In this document: piece by piece, positions 11,559-22,240 of the stretch
How the letters are laid out: every line of letters starts with the position of its first letter
Position numbering within the stretch: position 1 is the stretch's first letter
Origin: Incurvaria masculella
Taxonomy: Eukaryota; Arthropoda; Insecta; Lepidoptera; Incurvariidae
Direction: 5' to 3'
DNA length: 64,000 bases
Assembly (NCBI GenBank): GCA_946894095.1
Contig: OX335660.1
Coordinates: forward strand, 7,135,001-7,199,000
Program-made: the position numbers and the translations under genes
Notes under the pieces: model-generated
What the model was told of the DNA's origin: nothing
Seen by the model: only the letters and a program-made list of their open reading frames with translations
The model's database searches: none

Positions 11559-12820
11559 TTGGTTGGGGAAAAAGTTTCTTCGCATTTTTTAAGAAAATTC
11601 AAAACATTTTTTAATATGGTTTATTTACATTTAACTAAAGTATGTAGGTACCATTTTGTTCGATAACTTTATGCCATCTTGTAGGTAGGGACATGATCCC
11701 ATTGCTATAGAAATATTGGGACTTCTGATCAATATACCGCGACAAGTGGTTTTGGCAGTCCTCTAGTGATGTTAACCTGACACTGCCTAAAGAATTCTGA
11801 AGAGACCTAAACAGGTGGTAATCTGAAGGTGCAAGGTCAGGACTATACGGCGGATGCATTAACACCTCCCAGCCAAACTCTCTTAGTTTTTGCTGAGTGG
11901 CTAAAGATGTGTGAGGTCTAGCGTTATCATGATGAAAAACCACACCCCTTCTGTTGATTAATTCCGGCCGCTTTCTCTCAACTTCTTGCTTTAATCTCAT
12001 CAGTTGTTCGCAGTAGAGTTCAGAATCGATGGTCCTGCCTGGTGGTAACAGCTCATAATGAATGATGCCCTTCCAATCCCACCACACACATAGCATCACC
12101 TTGTTGCGAGTTAACCCGGGTTTCGCCACAGTCTGTGAAGCTTGACCGGCCTTTGACCACGACCTTTTTCGCACGTTCTTGTCGTACGTGATCCACTTCT
12201 TCAAAAATGGTTCGGTTTCATTACGTCGTAATAAAGAATCACAAATGAGTACACGGTTCATTAGGTTTCTTTCAGTGAGCTCGTGAGGTACCCAAATATC
12301 GAGCTTTTTTGTGTACCCAGTTTTTTTCAAATGCGCCAAAACTGTTTTGTGGTCAGTTCCTAGTTCTTCAGCTACGTCGTAACTACTGATATGCCGATCT
12401 TGCTCCACTTTTTCAAAAATGGCATCCATTTTATCCGTAATAGGGCGACCAGAGCGACGTGCATCTTTGACATCAAAATTTCCGGATTGAAAACGCTTAA
12501 ACCAAATTTGTGCTACTCTCACAGACACTGCACTAGGTCCATAAACATCGCAAATTTTTTTCGCGGCTTGCGTTGCATTTTTACCTTTTTTGTAGTAAAA
12601 TTTTAAAATGTATCGAATTTCTTCATTAGATTCAATCATTTTGACAGTACGAAAAACAAATGAGAATCACACATTTTCCTAATTTGAATTTGGAATTATG
12701 TTCTTTAAAATTTAAACTTTCAATGATACCAAAACCAGCCAGATACAAATAGTATAGCCAAAGAGATTTTATTACAAGTTCATACATACTATAATGCGAA
12801 AAGACTTTTTCCCCGACCTA
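11559..12820 (-). mobile_element. mariner (Tc1/mariner) transposon
   Basis: Terminal inverted repeats: TTGGTTGGGGAAAAAGTTTC at 11559 and, read inward from the right end, TAGGTCGGGGAAAAAGTCTT from 12820, both continuing into TTCGCATT. About 1.26 kb, the usual mariner size. A TA lies just left of the element (11557-11558); the right-hand TA is ambiguous because the last bases differ between arms. One transposase gene is inside. The insertion target is a family A repeat. Confidence 0.9.
11635..12639 (-). CDS. mariner transposase with first catalytic Asp deleted
   Basis: A single uninterrupted 334-residue frame, slightly shorter than the roughly 345 usual for the family. Order of domains: an N-terminal paired HTH (RYILKFYYKKGKNATQAAKK; a second HTH around SSYDVAEELGTDHKTVLAHL), then the DDE/D domain. 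The second and third catalytic aspartates are present, in HHDNARPH and SPDLAPSDYHLF with 34 residues between them (D34D). The first is missing: the residues around FLKKWITYDKNVRKRSW run straight from FLK to KW without the TGDE block that normally lies there, which suggests a small in-frame deletion. The protein would bind its ends but probably not cut. The frame has no stop, so the deletion or the insertion may be fairly recent. Confidence 0.93.
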   Translation of the reverse strand: MIESNEEIRYILKFYYKKGKNATQAAKKICDVYGPSAVSVRVAQIWFKRFQSGNFDVKDARRSGRPITDKMDAIFEKVEQDRHISSYDVAEELGTDHKTVLAHLKKTGYTKKLDIWVPHELTERNLMNRVLICDSLLRRNETEPFLKKWITYDKNVRKRSWSKAGQASQTVAKPGLTRNKVMLCVWWDWKGIIHYELLPPGRTIDSELYCEQLMRLKQEVERKRPELINRRGVVFHHDNARPHTSLATQQKLREFGWEVLMHPPYSPDLAPSDYHLFRSLQNSLGSVRLTSLEDCQNHLSRYIDQKSQYFYSNGIMSLPTRWHKVIEQNGTYIL

Positions 12821-12876
12821 TTATTATTTTTTTGTACGATGGTACGGAACCCTTGGTGTGCGAGTCCGACAGCGCA

Positions 12877-13003
12877 GGATCTAGCTAACACAACCAATTG
12901 GCGCAGGCAGACCGACATATTTAGCATCAGAGGGTTGGTCTCTAACCTGTGAACCCAGATTCAGCCACTTACCTTTAGTAATGTCCTGACCGCCCGGAAT
13001 GAA
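12877..13003 (-). repeat. terminal fragment of family D TIR element
   Basis: TTGGCGCAGGCAGACCGACA, GAGGGTTGGTCTCTAACCTG and TGACCGCCCGGAATGA match, in reverse, the first ~125 bp of the complete copy at 35693-36240. It abuts the truncated end of the family A repeat. Confidence 0.7.
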
Positions 13004-13293
13004 AGGGCACCCGGAAGAAAGGATCTAACTGTCTTTAACTTAATAATTCCTGACGTGTGCAGTTACAATTTGGATGCAAGCGTGAAGTAATGTACAGAAA
13101 GCCGTCATTATGGGGGCGTTGACTTTCACTCGGGTTGAGTAACATGTGAGGAAGAAAGGGCCCGTTCAAACGTAAGTATTCGTTCTCACGGTGCGTTGGA
13201 ATCGAGTAGGTACTTGGAGTTATACAGTTCAAAGATTTGGTAGTACGTTAATATTTAATTTAATTAAATACGGTTAGTAAGTATGCGGCTTTA

Positions 13294-13577
13294 AAAACTG
13301 GCCAAGTGCGAGTCAGAGTCGCACACGTGCCATCGTGCAAGATTTATCACAAAAAAATCAGGTTTTTTATATGGGGCCCCCCTTTATTTATCATTATTTT
13401 TTTATTTTACCTACTTGTTGTTATATCGGCAAAATAAATACACACTCCGTTAAAATTTCAGCTGCCCACCTATTACGGTTTACGAGATACAGCCCTGTGA
13501 TAGACGGACGGACGGACAGCGGAGGCTTAGTAATAGGGTTCCGTTTTCACCCTTTGGGTACGGAACCCTAAAAAGTA
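13294..13577 (+). repeat. SINE-like family A copy
   Basis: From ACTGGCCAAGTGCGAGTC to GGTACGGAACCCTAAAAAG. Family hallmarks are an A-box-like GGCCAAGTGCG, a B-box-like GGTTCCGTACC, AAAATAAATACACACTC, a GACGGACGGACGG tract and an A-rich end. Part of the B-box-like stretch is missing here. Confidence 0.75.
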
Positions 13578-13872
13578 GTATGCAATGTCTTTGAATGCTA
13601 TATAAATGTTAACAATTATTAGTACAACACACTCATCACTGACCTAAAGCGAAACCTACCACAAATTGCATACGATCTTTACAGCATTGCTTTTGGATAT
13701 TCCTGGCTAACTGAAAGATTTTATTTGTATGGACTCAGACATTTTTTTCGAAAGAAAAACATCACTGCATTGTATGCAGACCTAAAAGGTTTTATCTCAC
13801 CAATTCATTAAAAATAGCATGAAGCTTTTTTTTGTATGCTATCTGTATCGTGATAATTTTATGGACCTAAAA
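13578..13872. other. spacer, nothing recognised
   Basis: AT-rich; no ORF or repeat seen. Confidence 0.3.
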
Positions 13873-14060
13873 TCCATACTAATATTATAAATGCGAAAGT
13901 AACTATGTCTGTCTGTTGCGTTTTCCATTCTTAACCGCTGAACCAATTTTGATGAATTTAGGTATACAGATGGTCTGGACGTAGTCTGGACCTTGGAGAA
14001 GGAAAAATGGTAATTTTTGTGGCGAAAATTTAACTCGAAGGGGGCGAAAACTCATATATG
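13873..14060 (+). mobile_element. Helitron 5'-end fragment
   Basis: TCCATACTAATATTATAAAT then GCGAAAGTAAC and CCGCTGAACCAATTTTGATG is a widespread lepidopteran repeat start with the TC terminus expected of Helitrons, preceded by A. No CTAG 3' end could be found nearby, so the copy is truncated. Assignment is from motif recognition. Confidence 0.5.
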
Positions 14061-14225
14061 TAATATTCAGGAAATAATTCGGCCCGACATCAGTCTTCTC
14101 AGTTTCATAGTATAATATAAAATAATAGAATTATGATAATGCCGTTATCATTACTGTTCTAGTTCACGGCAGTGTTTTTCGCTATCTATTAATAGTTTCG
14201 GATTTGGCCATGGAGGCACATAGCT

Positions 14226-14350
14226 ATAGGTATAGATGCCATGCCAGGATCCCTTTTATTTTTAGGGCTGCATTAAACTACCTAGATGGATAACACTGAC
14301 GACTTTTAATTGCCGCTTCGGATATCGTTCATTCAAGGCGATGGCCAACC
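14226..14350 (-). repeat. tRNA-headed SINE family F, internal fragment
   Basis: GATGCCATGCCAGGATCCC and AATTGCCGCTTCGGATATCG match the body of family F (full copies at 37759 and 48605) in the minus orientation. Neither end is preserved. Confidence 0.5.
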
Positions 14351-14683
14351 AACATCTGGCACATATCCATTCTACATATACTATTTAGTCTGTATGGAAA
14401 TGTCCTTTGCCTACCCCTGACAAAACATGTTGTATAAAGAACAACATAGTCTTTGGCATTGGGCTGTCAGTGTGTGACAGATCGATTCGTAATTCGGTGG
14501 TAGGTTGAGCAAAGTTCGGGGATTGATTGTGGCCTTCTGCCAGCAAAGAGAGACAGGTGTGTTTCGTGTACCGTTTTCTCATCGTCGATTAGAATGCAGA
14601 CGTGTGTCGCCAAGTGCCACCAGTAGAGAAGCAGACGGGTCGAGAGTCATATGTCTCTTTAGATCTGGATCCAGGCTAGGGAA

Positions 14684-14815
14684 GGGTGTTTCCCAACGAC
14701 CGCGGACGTTTTAGGGAGGCAAATGCCCCCCCTAAAACCAAACCAGGCCTCCCGGCCTCCCGTTTGGTAGGGAGCGGCCAAATAATGTTGGAAAAAAGGT
14801 TGAGAACAGCGCCCG
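14684..14815. repeat. short inverted-repeat element, hAT-like ends (tentative)
   Basis: GTGTTTCCCAAC at the left and GGTTGAGAACAGCG at the right are imperfect inverted repeats of the TTTCYCAAC kind also seen at 7879-8579. The interior is GC-rich with small palindromes. Confidence 0.3.
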
Positions 14816-16232
14816 CGAGGGTGAGAAGAGCGCCCGCAGAAGTGGGGAGCAGAGGGGACCTAATGTCCTCCGGAAAATTTTCTGGTTTGGTAAAATTTAG
14901 GAAATAGCGGTAATTTAAGTTTAGAATTTTTCGTTTCCGAGCTTCTCCAAAGGTTTCCAACGATTATCGTCGGCATAAGCTTCTATTTTGCTCATTCGAA
15001 AAACACCTCGCGAACACCCGAAATCTCGCCCGAAATTTGCTTGAAATCTGACAGCAAATCTCTTGGTCACATGCATGGGAATAAATGGGGACCGTTTGTT
15101 TTATTTTGAAGTGCCGAAACGGAATCAAAGTTATTGATTGCTGTGAATTAATTCATCCTTTCTTCCAGGGTAACAGCGCATTCTTCTTTTTCCTGTAAAC
15201 CACTCGACGGCTTTCTTCCACGAATAATTCCTGGTTCCCAACGCCACACGCACAAGAGTCGATCTCTCAACATTCTCGCCCTAAGTGAATAAACACTTCA
15301 AGAAATAGTTTGCTTGTTTATAGTTCGATAACTCAATCAAACGGGCGCGCTCTCTCACACTCGAGTCTGTCAACGGTCAGCAAACAGGGCCTTGTCTGTG
15401 ATGAAAAAAACTAATATTGATTCTTATCGAAATTAATGATTTCATATGGAACTTCGATATAGTTCGTAATGGAGTCGATTTTAGTTTCGGTACTTGGACT
15501 TGGAATTCCTTGGTGGGTGAAATATTTTGAACCTTTTTTATTTGTATGTAATTACTCACAAAACATAAAAACTCGCTGTTATTTCGCAAATGTTGTGCAT
15601 TTGGGAAAAATTGCGACGAATACAGTAAGATTTATTAAAGTTTTATTAAATACGGGATCTCCAAAAATTATAATTTTTTAACCACATATGATCGAATTAG
15701 CTGCGTCATATGGGGTTAAACATTCTAACTAAACTAAATCTATAATCCCTCTATTTAAAGCAAACGTTTGAGTAGGTGAGTCGATATAAAGTAAAATTTG
15801 CTGTGCCTTCGGTTTCGCACATTTTAGTTTGCAGACCACGCATTTAAAATATGAGAGTCCACTGGTATTTCGATTAAGAAAATTTTGACTATTTTCTCAG
15901 ATGTTGTGACAATAACTTTACTCCTGACTGTTGTCAACGATTGCACATCTGATGTGGGAACTTATCGTTTGACTAAGCATTTGATGCAATCAAAAAGGCA
16001 TCAAAAAGTTGTTTCAAGCTTCTAACCTCTTGATGCAGGTAGAACTAAGTGGTAGGCATGCTTTATCTTGAGCTTAGAGTGGATTCAATACCCCGAAAGT
16101 ATCGATACATTGATTCGTATCGATTATCGAAACTACTCAGGTATCGGAAGAAAGTATACAAATTGATAGTCCGATCCAAGTAGGATTGGTAAGAAACTGG
16201 CATGATAATAAAAATAAATATTGGAGCATTAA
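14816..16232. other. spacer, nothing recognised
   Basis: Frames of about 70 codons at 15377-15681 lie on both strands and have no motif. No recognised repeat. Confidence 0.35.
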
Positions 16233-16352
16233 TAGTCGTATTCAGAGTGAACCTGTCAAAACTTAGTACGGGATTAGCACCGGACTAACCATACAAACAC
16301 CAGTTTAGTCAGGCGTATTAAAGTTAGTCCGCCCACTCTGAATACGGCTGTC
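16233..16352 (+). repeat. ~120-bp MITE, family E, intact ends
   Basis: TAGTCGTATTCAGAGTGAAC at the left and CCACTCTGAATACGGCTGT at the right are inverted repeats. The interior holds TTAGCACCGGACTAACC and GGCGTATTAAAGTTAGTCC. Confidence 0.8.
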
Positions 16353-16679
16353 AGTGTTTAATAGAATAAAATAAAAAATCAGACAACATTGCAGGTTCTT
16401 TAAAATATCTGCCTTTATACTCATGGCACGAAAACGAGAAGTTCGCACAATAGTAATTGTCATCCTACATGTTGAATAACATTACATTGGTAAGTAGGTA
16501 CAAAGGTTTTCTATTCTGAAGAAACACATACACATACAGAAACAATACAATACAATACATATGTTACCACTGACCAAATGAAATTGCTTGTTGCTAGGTT
16601 GCGCGTCGACTTGGTACTCAAATGATTTGATATAGGTAAAACATGTCACCCAAAACATGTAAACGATGACACCCGAACT

Positions 16680-16821
16680 GTGCCATCGGAACCCTATTAC
16701 TAAGCCTCCCCTGTCTGTCTGCCCACCTGTCATCACGAAATTTTCATAGAGTGTTTCTATTGCCACTATACATCTTGTACGATAGTACGAAACCCTTCGT
16801 GTGCGAGTCCGACTCGCACTT
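16680..16821 (-). repeat. SINE-like family A, decayed copy
   Basis: CCCTATTACTAAGCCTCC, TTTTCATAGAGTGTTTCTAT, CTTGTACGATAGTACGAAAC and GTGCGAGTCCGACTCGCACT keep the family order with internal deletions. Confidence 0.7.
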
Positions 16822-17079
16822 AGACGTTTTTTTTTTTGGAATTTGGAAGTTCGGTTCGAACAATCGCAAGCGAAGGTATCGAGTAATATGTATAATTGTA
16901 TCGAAACAAAAGTATCGATACCTGCTTGTATTAACATGCATCGAATCATCTCTAATTGTGCTATAGTTCCAAGTCTGACCAATTCGTTATCTCGACCCAA
17001 AGCGATTTCCGACTCGTTTGGAAACTTCGGCGTCAAATGTGTCTTCTCTAATCTGCGGAATGTTAAAAGTATTGTCATA

Positions 17080-17850
17080 CGAGATAACTGGACAAATGGG
17101 AAAGTGTGGTCGTTTTGTAAATTCCGATTTTATTGACCACATCATATTACCCAAAGGGTTCATAATTTTAGTTGTATCATGATTTTTTCTACATTGAAAG
17201 TTAGCACAAAAAAGATCGAAAAATGTATTGGACCCAATATTATATTTTTTAATGCAAATCTATTATCTTTATTATCAAATATTAAAAAGGAAGTTAAGTA
17301 ATTAAACCTTGAATGTATAGGAATGATGGATTTAGCAGTTTCTCAACTTTCATAAACAACACAAAAACGTTTTCTAATTTCTACAGTTCGTAGCAACGTT
17401 ACATATTTCTACCAACTGTATGTTCCCACTTACTAGGTTTTAGGTTTTTCCTCGTTGGTTTTATTAGTCTGGGTTTTGAATACATTTGTGATAATATTGA
17501 CTAGCAAAATAAATACAAAAAGAAGAAAGGCAAATGAAAATATGCAGGAAAATATGATTAAATTTTTTTTATTGCTTCAAGTTTTACCTTACATAAGTAA
17601 GCCCAAAATAAACTGATTTAAAATTGTGCAACAAAATTAATTGCATTGCCATGCAGTAGGCAGTAAAGTAGAAATTGCACAGCGCATAGCGATAAGCTGC
17701 AGTGAGTGAGAGTGCGGTGCATGCGAGCTGAAGGTCGTTGCAATCTCGATAAGATAAGGAATCAAACCGCTAAAGTCACCTTAGAGAGCACAGCTACATC
17801 CAACTCAGCTGATGACGATTTACCGGTCTTATGGTGATGCTTTCTAGCGT
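17080..17850. other. AT-rich spacer, nothing recognised
   Basis: No gene or assigned repeat. A short GC-richer tract with TGCAGTGAGTGAGAGTGCGG lies near 17700. Confidence 0.35.
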
Positions 17851-18191
17851 TCAGAGTGGTCAGTCTGAGTTCTCACCTAAATTGGCGTTACGGCAAACCG
17901 ATCGAATGGCGTTTTCCGTAAAAACGTCGAACTCCATACAAGTTTTTACTAGATATTCTTTGGTCTTACTTCTTCAAGCTGTCAAAGTCAAACTCGGAAT
18001 TCCGATTTGTATGAAAACGCGGAATGGACGTAAACGGCAACGTCGAGTAAGCTGTCAAATCAAACTCGGACTCGCAAATGTTAGTTCGATTAACGTCCAC
18101 TGCGCGCGCTCTTTAATTTCTTCATACTTTTGAAAACGCCAGTCGATCGGTTTGCCGTAAACGCCAATTTAGGTGACAACTGGGACTTCGG
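17851..18191 (+). repeat. family B palindromic MITE
   Basis: TCAGAGTGGTCAGTCTGAG at the left, GGTGACAACTGGGACTTCGG at the right, with the usual AAAACGCCAGTCGATCGG inner block. Confidence 0.75.
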
Positions 18192-19360
18192 GTACGGAAA
18201 ACAAACGATAATGGCGACCCCCGGAAGCAGTGAGCTTGCATTGTCGTCGTTCAATCGTCTTCAGGCGAGTGAGATAATTACAAGAATAGCCTTTCTGTTC
18301 CCTGCAGCTCTTGCAGCGGGTTATCTCACTGTTTCTGCATCATAAGAATTTTTTTAGTACAAAGGTGTAAGTCTTCCGTAAATTATTTCCTGCGCTTGCG
18401 ATAATGTAATAGTTGTATTGAATCGGCATGGATACAACTTACTTCCGGCCCTGTGTAACTAGGTCAAAGAACACAAGCCGACTGAGAATAAGGTTTGTCA
18501 TTGTTTTACGTGCACGTGCAGTACGTGGTTACCAATAACATATTTGTGAGCACTTCTGTTCCGCTGGTTTCACATGGAGGTGAAGAATTTAATAACCTCT
18601 TCACCTCCATGGGGTTTTACCCTTCATTTTACCTGATTCATCCTAGATTCCCGTATGGGTTCATCCGAAGCAGCCAAAGCCTTCAAGGGACCTGTGTCTG
18701 ATACTCTAGCACCTACGTTCTGTAGGATCTGTGTTTATAAGTGCCTTTTCTTTGATAAGTAATGATATCTCTTTGGATACATTTTAGCTCACATGCACAA
18801 CAAACTTTGATTTATCATCAATCATGTAATTTGTTTACCTCCATCGGGTACCACATAGTAGATATGTCCCACATAGCTTATTTTGAGCGTGGCCAAAACC
18901 GAAACTAAACGGTCGCCATCTTGAACGTCATTCGGCTGTCAGATTTCTCCTTATGCTGTTCTCTGTCTTTGTAGGAACATTTTCAGTATTTTAAACGCGT
19001 AAAATAAATCCTAAAGTGTACAAAACTGGAATTCAAGAAATTGTCTCGATTGTGAGAAACTTCTTCGAGGACGAAAAAAAAAAAAGGGCAATAATCCGAT
19101 TTCAAAACGTCACCGAGTGCGCCTCGCCGTTAGAGGCATGAGTTGCCTGTAACGCGACCTACTACTTATTCCTTCTAGGCTGAGTTTCTAGGCAGGTTGT
19201 AAAATTTTATTTCCCGTGTGTGTGCCCCCAGCCAGGCGCAAAATTATCAATATGGGACTATACTCGAGGATCGAGGAACTAATCTCCCCATTCTACAATG
19301 CAATGCAATAAAAGCAACGAACAACATGACAACAACCCGAACATAGGTATCGACCGCGCA
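18192..19360. other. spacer with a 14-bp hairpin
   Basis: CATGGAGGTGAAGA (18573-18586) pairs with its complement at 18598-18611 across an 11-nt loop. The rest shows no gene or assigned repeat. Confidence 0.4.
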
Positions 19361-19640
19361 CGCGCCAAGCGGCGCGCATGCGTCAACTCGCTCCGTCCTT
19401 CTCGCACTAGGGCGCGGTCCTCAGTCGCGCTCTGTCGCTGCTGCCTCGCTGAGCGCGCACTGTTTTGACGTTTGTTTGCAAGCGGACGTCAAATCGATTT
19501 CTTTGCGTCAAATGTTCGGTTTGCTCAGATTTTCAGTGACAACTTTTAGATACCAATTTATTTTGTGAGCAATTTTTGCATTGTGGTGTTTTCGAGGAAC
19601 TCGGTTACCAGTGTTGATCACGTTGCTGTTTCTAGGTGAG
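19361..19640 (+). promoter_or_regulatory. CpG-rich promoter-like region with possible non-coding first exon
   Basis: CpG-dense from about 19360 to 19460 (CGCGCACGCGCCAAGCGGCG). Initiator-like TCAGTCGC and TTTTCAGTGAC follow, and then a unique AT-balanced stretch ends in a good donor, TTTCTAG|GTGAGA, near 19634. This is the best-looking first-exon candidate in the window. It could belong to a gene whose coding exons lie outside, or to the CDK-inhibitor gene 32 kb downstream; neither link can be shown. Confidence 0.35.
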
Positions 19641-19871
19641 ATTTGCTTAATTAATTGCTATTGTTTAATTTGAATTTAAATAATTATTTTATGGATAAAA
19701 TTCGTAAACCTACATTGAAAACATCCCATGAATTAATGGAATTCACGCAAAAAACCTCCACAAAAAATGTTAATGTTCAGAAAACAGACAAGCAAATAAA
19801 TACGTTATTTGCACACAGTTATTTATTTGCATTCGTTATGATATTAGTCCAACAAACCACATTGGTACAAT

Positions 19872-20330
19872 GCCATGACCTTCCTTTCTCTTCAGTGTCC
19901 AGGATCTTCCCTTTATGAGCACGGCTACACTGAACTGGATGGAAAACATGGACAATACTTTGATGAAGTTGCTTTCTTCATGTGGAACTTAGTCGAACAC
20001 CGTGGCTTCGAATCACAGGATATTCTCCTATATATTTCTGATTTTAGATTAAATAAGGATTTGCGTTACGAATGCGTAAACCGTCGACTACCCATGTAAA
20101 ACGTCTGTCACCTTCTCTACATCATGCAACTCATCTCAACGCATTCATCGCGTTGAAGAAAGACTGTCGAAGCAACAATGAAAACATTTCAGCTCCATTC
20201 AGTTCTATGTATCCGTGTTCATTTAAAGATAGTGTCCTGACATGGCCCTTGATTCCTTCGAATGCGGTGTTTTGGGCTAATATCATTAGGTTCGCCATAA
20301 TGTAGATGTTCAGTTTCATTAAAAACTGAC
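19872..20330. repeat. two tRNA-headed SINE family F fragments, opposite orientations
   Basis: Minus-oriented piece at 19872-19990 (CTTTATGAGCACGGCTACAC, TGGATGGAAAACATGGAC) and plus-oriented piece at about 20105-20330 (GAAGCAACAATGAAAACATT, TGTCCTGACATGGCCC, TTCCTTCGAATG). Both are decayed copies of the family F body. Confidence 0.55.
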
Positions 20331-20665
20331 TGTAATGGCTGCAGGTGATTTTGTATCATATAACTTTATTAATTTCTCGTCACAACTTCACACAAAACTG
20401 ATTTATAAAACCCCCAATACGATTTATATACATACCTATTTGTACTAAGAAAACAAGTTACACGTTTCACTTCATTTCATATTTAGAGCATTGACAATCG
20501 GCTGCGGTTGACACGTCGTCGTCGTTACGTACTAGGTACGTAGTTGTGGTCTCTGCGGTTTTATGTACTGTTATGACCATACATGCCAGACATTTTGAGC
20601 AAGGAATTATGTTGGACTAAACTCTTTGTATTATGGTACTAGGCTAGTAACATACATATTCGTAT

Positions 20666-20962
20666 TTAGGGTTCCTAGCCCAAGGGGTGCCAACGGAACC
20701 CTTTTACTAAGCCTCCGATGTCCGTCCGTCTGTCACAGGGCTGTATCTCATGAACCATAAAAGGCAGGATGCTGAAATTTTCACAGAGTGTATTTATTTT
20801 GCCGTTATAACAACTAATAGGTAAAATAAAACTATAATTAAATATAAACGGGAACACATACGTGATTTCTGTGTGCTAAATCTTGTACGATGGTACGGAA
20901 CCCACGAAGGGTTCCGTACCATCGGCCAAGTGCGAGTCCGACTCGCACTTGGCCGGTTTTTC
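20666..20962 (-). repeat. SINE-like family A copy with internal palindrome
   Basis: From TTAGGGTTCCTAGCCCAAGG to GACTCGCACTTGGCCGGTTT. Near 20888-20930 the sequence GATGGTACGGAACCC is followed at once by its inverted repeat GGGTTCCGTACCATC, a duplication of the head not seen in other copies. Confidence 0.8.
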
Positions 20963-21599
20963 CACTGATTTTTTATTAGATTCCCTAATACAGATGTTAA
21001 ATCGGGCCCTCCGACTGCATTCAGCAACGTGAGTTTTCGAATTCGAAACGATTGGACGGAAATCCCATTTCGAATCTGAATGCAGAAGACTCGTATTTTC
21101 ATTCGAAGGGCTCTGATTCGGAAACTTATTATGAAAGGAAAACGTATGTATACCTCAGGCCTCAGATAATTAATCACACGTCACAATATTATAGTAATCC
21201 CCAGGATTCACGTGAAAATCCTTCCACCGTTGATTCACACAGGTGAGGGCGATTTTACATAGCGTTCAATATCTATATTTATTCTACGCCAGTAGGTACC
21301 CACGGCATTAAAGACGGGTGAAAAACTGTCGTGCAGAAATGTAGTGGTTGTATTCTTTTTACGTGCCGGAATCCACACAGTACATTCTTAATTCTCTGGG
21401 ACAGTTCAAAGCTCTAATGCCGCTGATTTACGAGGACCTTTTTATATTTACCAGCGTCTTTGCCCAGAACAAACAGACATTTTAGTCGGGGCACGGTGGA
21501 GATTAGCCATGAGGTTTGTACAGGTGCTAGCCTTCCGTATCAACAGCGTTCTCTCTAGCGCTTTCCTTCTCTAAGTTGTCATATTTTACGTACTGACGG
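20963..21599. other. spacer, nothing recognised
   Basis: Short frames only. A 64-codon frame at 21052-21246 has no motif. Confidence 0.35.
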
Positions 21600-22240
21600 G
21601 GCCTATCTCAACATTGTGGGCTCGCCCAAATTGAGCACATGCAACAGAAAAAGGATTGGGGACAGCACAGAGCCCTGCGGCACGCCGTCATTCACATACA
21701 TGACTTTGGAGCAGCAACCGTCAACCAAGACTTTTCCGACGATCCAGTCACACAGCTCGGGTGGAAGGCCATAAGAGGGCAGCTTGGAAAGCAGTGCCTT
21801 GTGCGAGACCCGGTCAAATGCTTTCGCGATATTCAGGCCGATAGCCATACCTTCGTCATGATTTTCGAGCGCATCGCCCATCTCATGTAAGACGTAAACT
21901 GGGAGATCCCCAGCAGATCGATTCGGACGGAATCCGTATTGATGATCGCGGAGAAGTTCATTGCTTTCTAGATGCTTCATCAACTGAGAGTTAATGATGC
22001 GCTCCATCACTTTGCAGATAAGAGAGGTAATGGCTATGGGTCGGTAGTTGGCCGGGCTGAACGTTGGCCGATTTCCAAGCTGCAGGCACACATCCAGTGG
22101 AGTAGGATAGGCGGTAAAGGCGGGTTAGGACCAAACTAAGCTAATTCTGGAGCACATTTATTCAACACCAGCGCAGTAATGTCATCAGAGCCACTCGCGG
22201 TCCTGGAGTCTAGGGCGAAGAGCTCACACCACACCTTATT
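21600..22240 (-). pseudogene. broken non-LTR retrotransposon reverse transcriptase fragment
   Basis: The minus-strand frame 22091-21603 (162 codons) reads NYRPIAITSLICKVMERI, DHQYGFRPNRSAGDLP, IGLNIAKAFDRVSHKALLS, then NDGVPQGSVLSPILFLLH: RT blocks up to the PQG motif. Upstream in another frame (about 22140-22215) GSDDITALVLNKCAPELA, the block that normally precedes, is still readable, so a frameshift and a stop separate the two. The YADD block is missing at the 3' side. The family differs from the 1-1100 LINE. It is dead. Confidence 0.85.

Larger units (their letters stand above)
11294..12870 (-). repeat. SINE-like family A copy, split by a mariner
   Basis: Left part 11294-11558 reads from TTAGGGTTACGTACCCCAAA through the CCGTCCGTCC tract to ACGTGATTTTTTG. 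After the mariner, the family resumes with TTTGTACGATGGTACGGAAC and GTGCGAGTCCGAC (about 12821-12870). The uninterrupted copies at 39611 and 63235 show that these two parts are normally contiguous. The A-rich tail is on the left, so the copy lies on the minus strand. Confidence 0.8.

Noticed and set aside
16482..17078. 198-codon minus-strand ORF
   Set aside because: It reads through a decayed family A repeat (its middle mirrors the repeat's translation) and shows no domain; several overlapping frames exist on the other strand.
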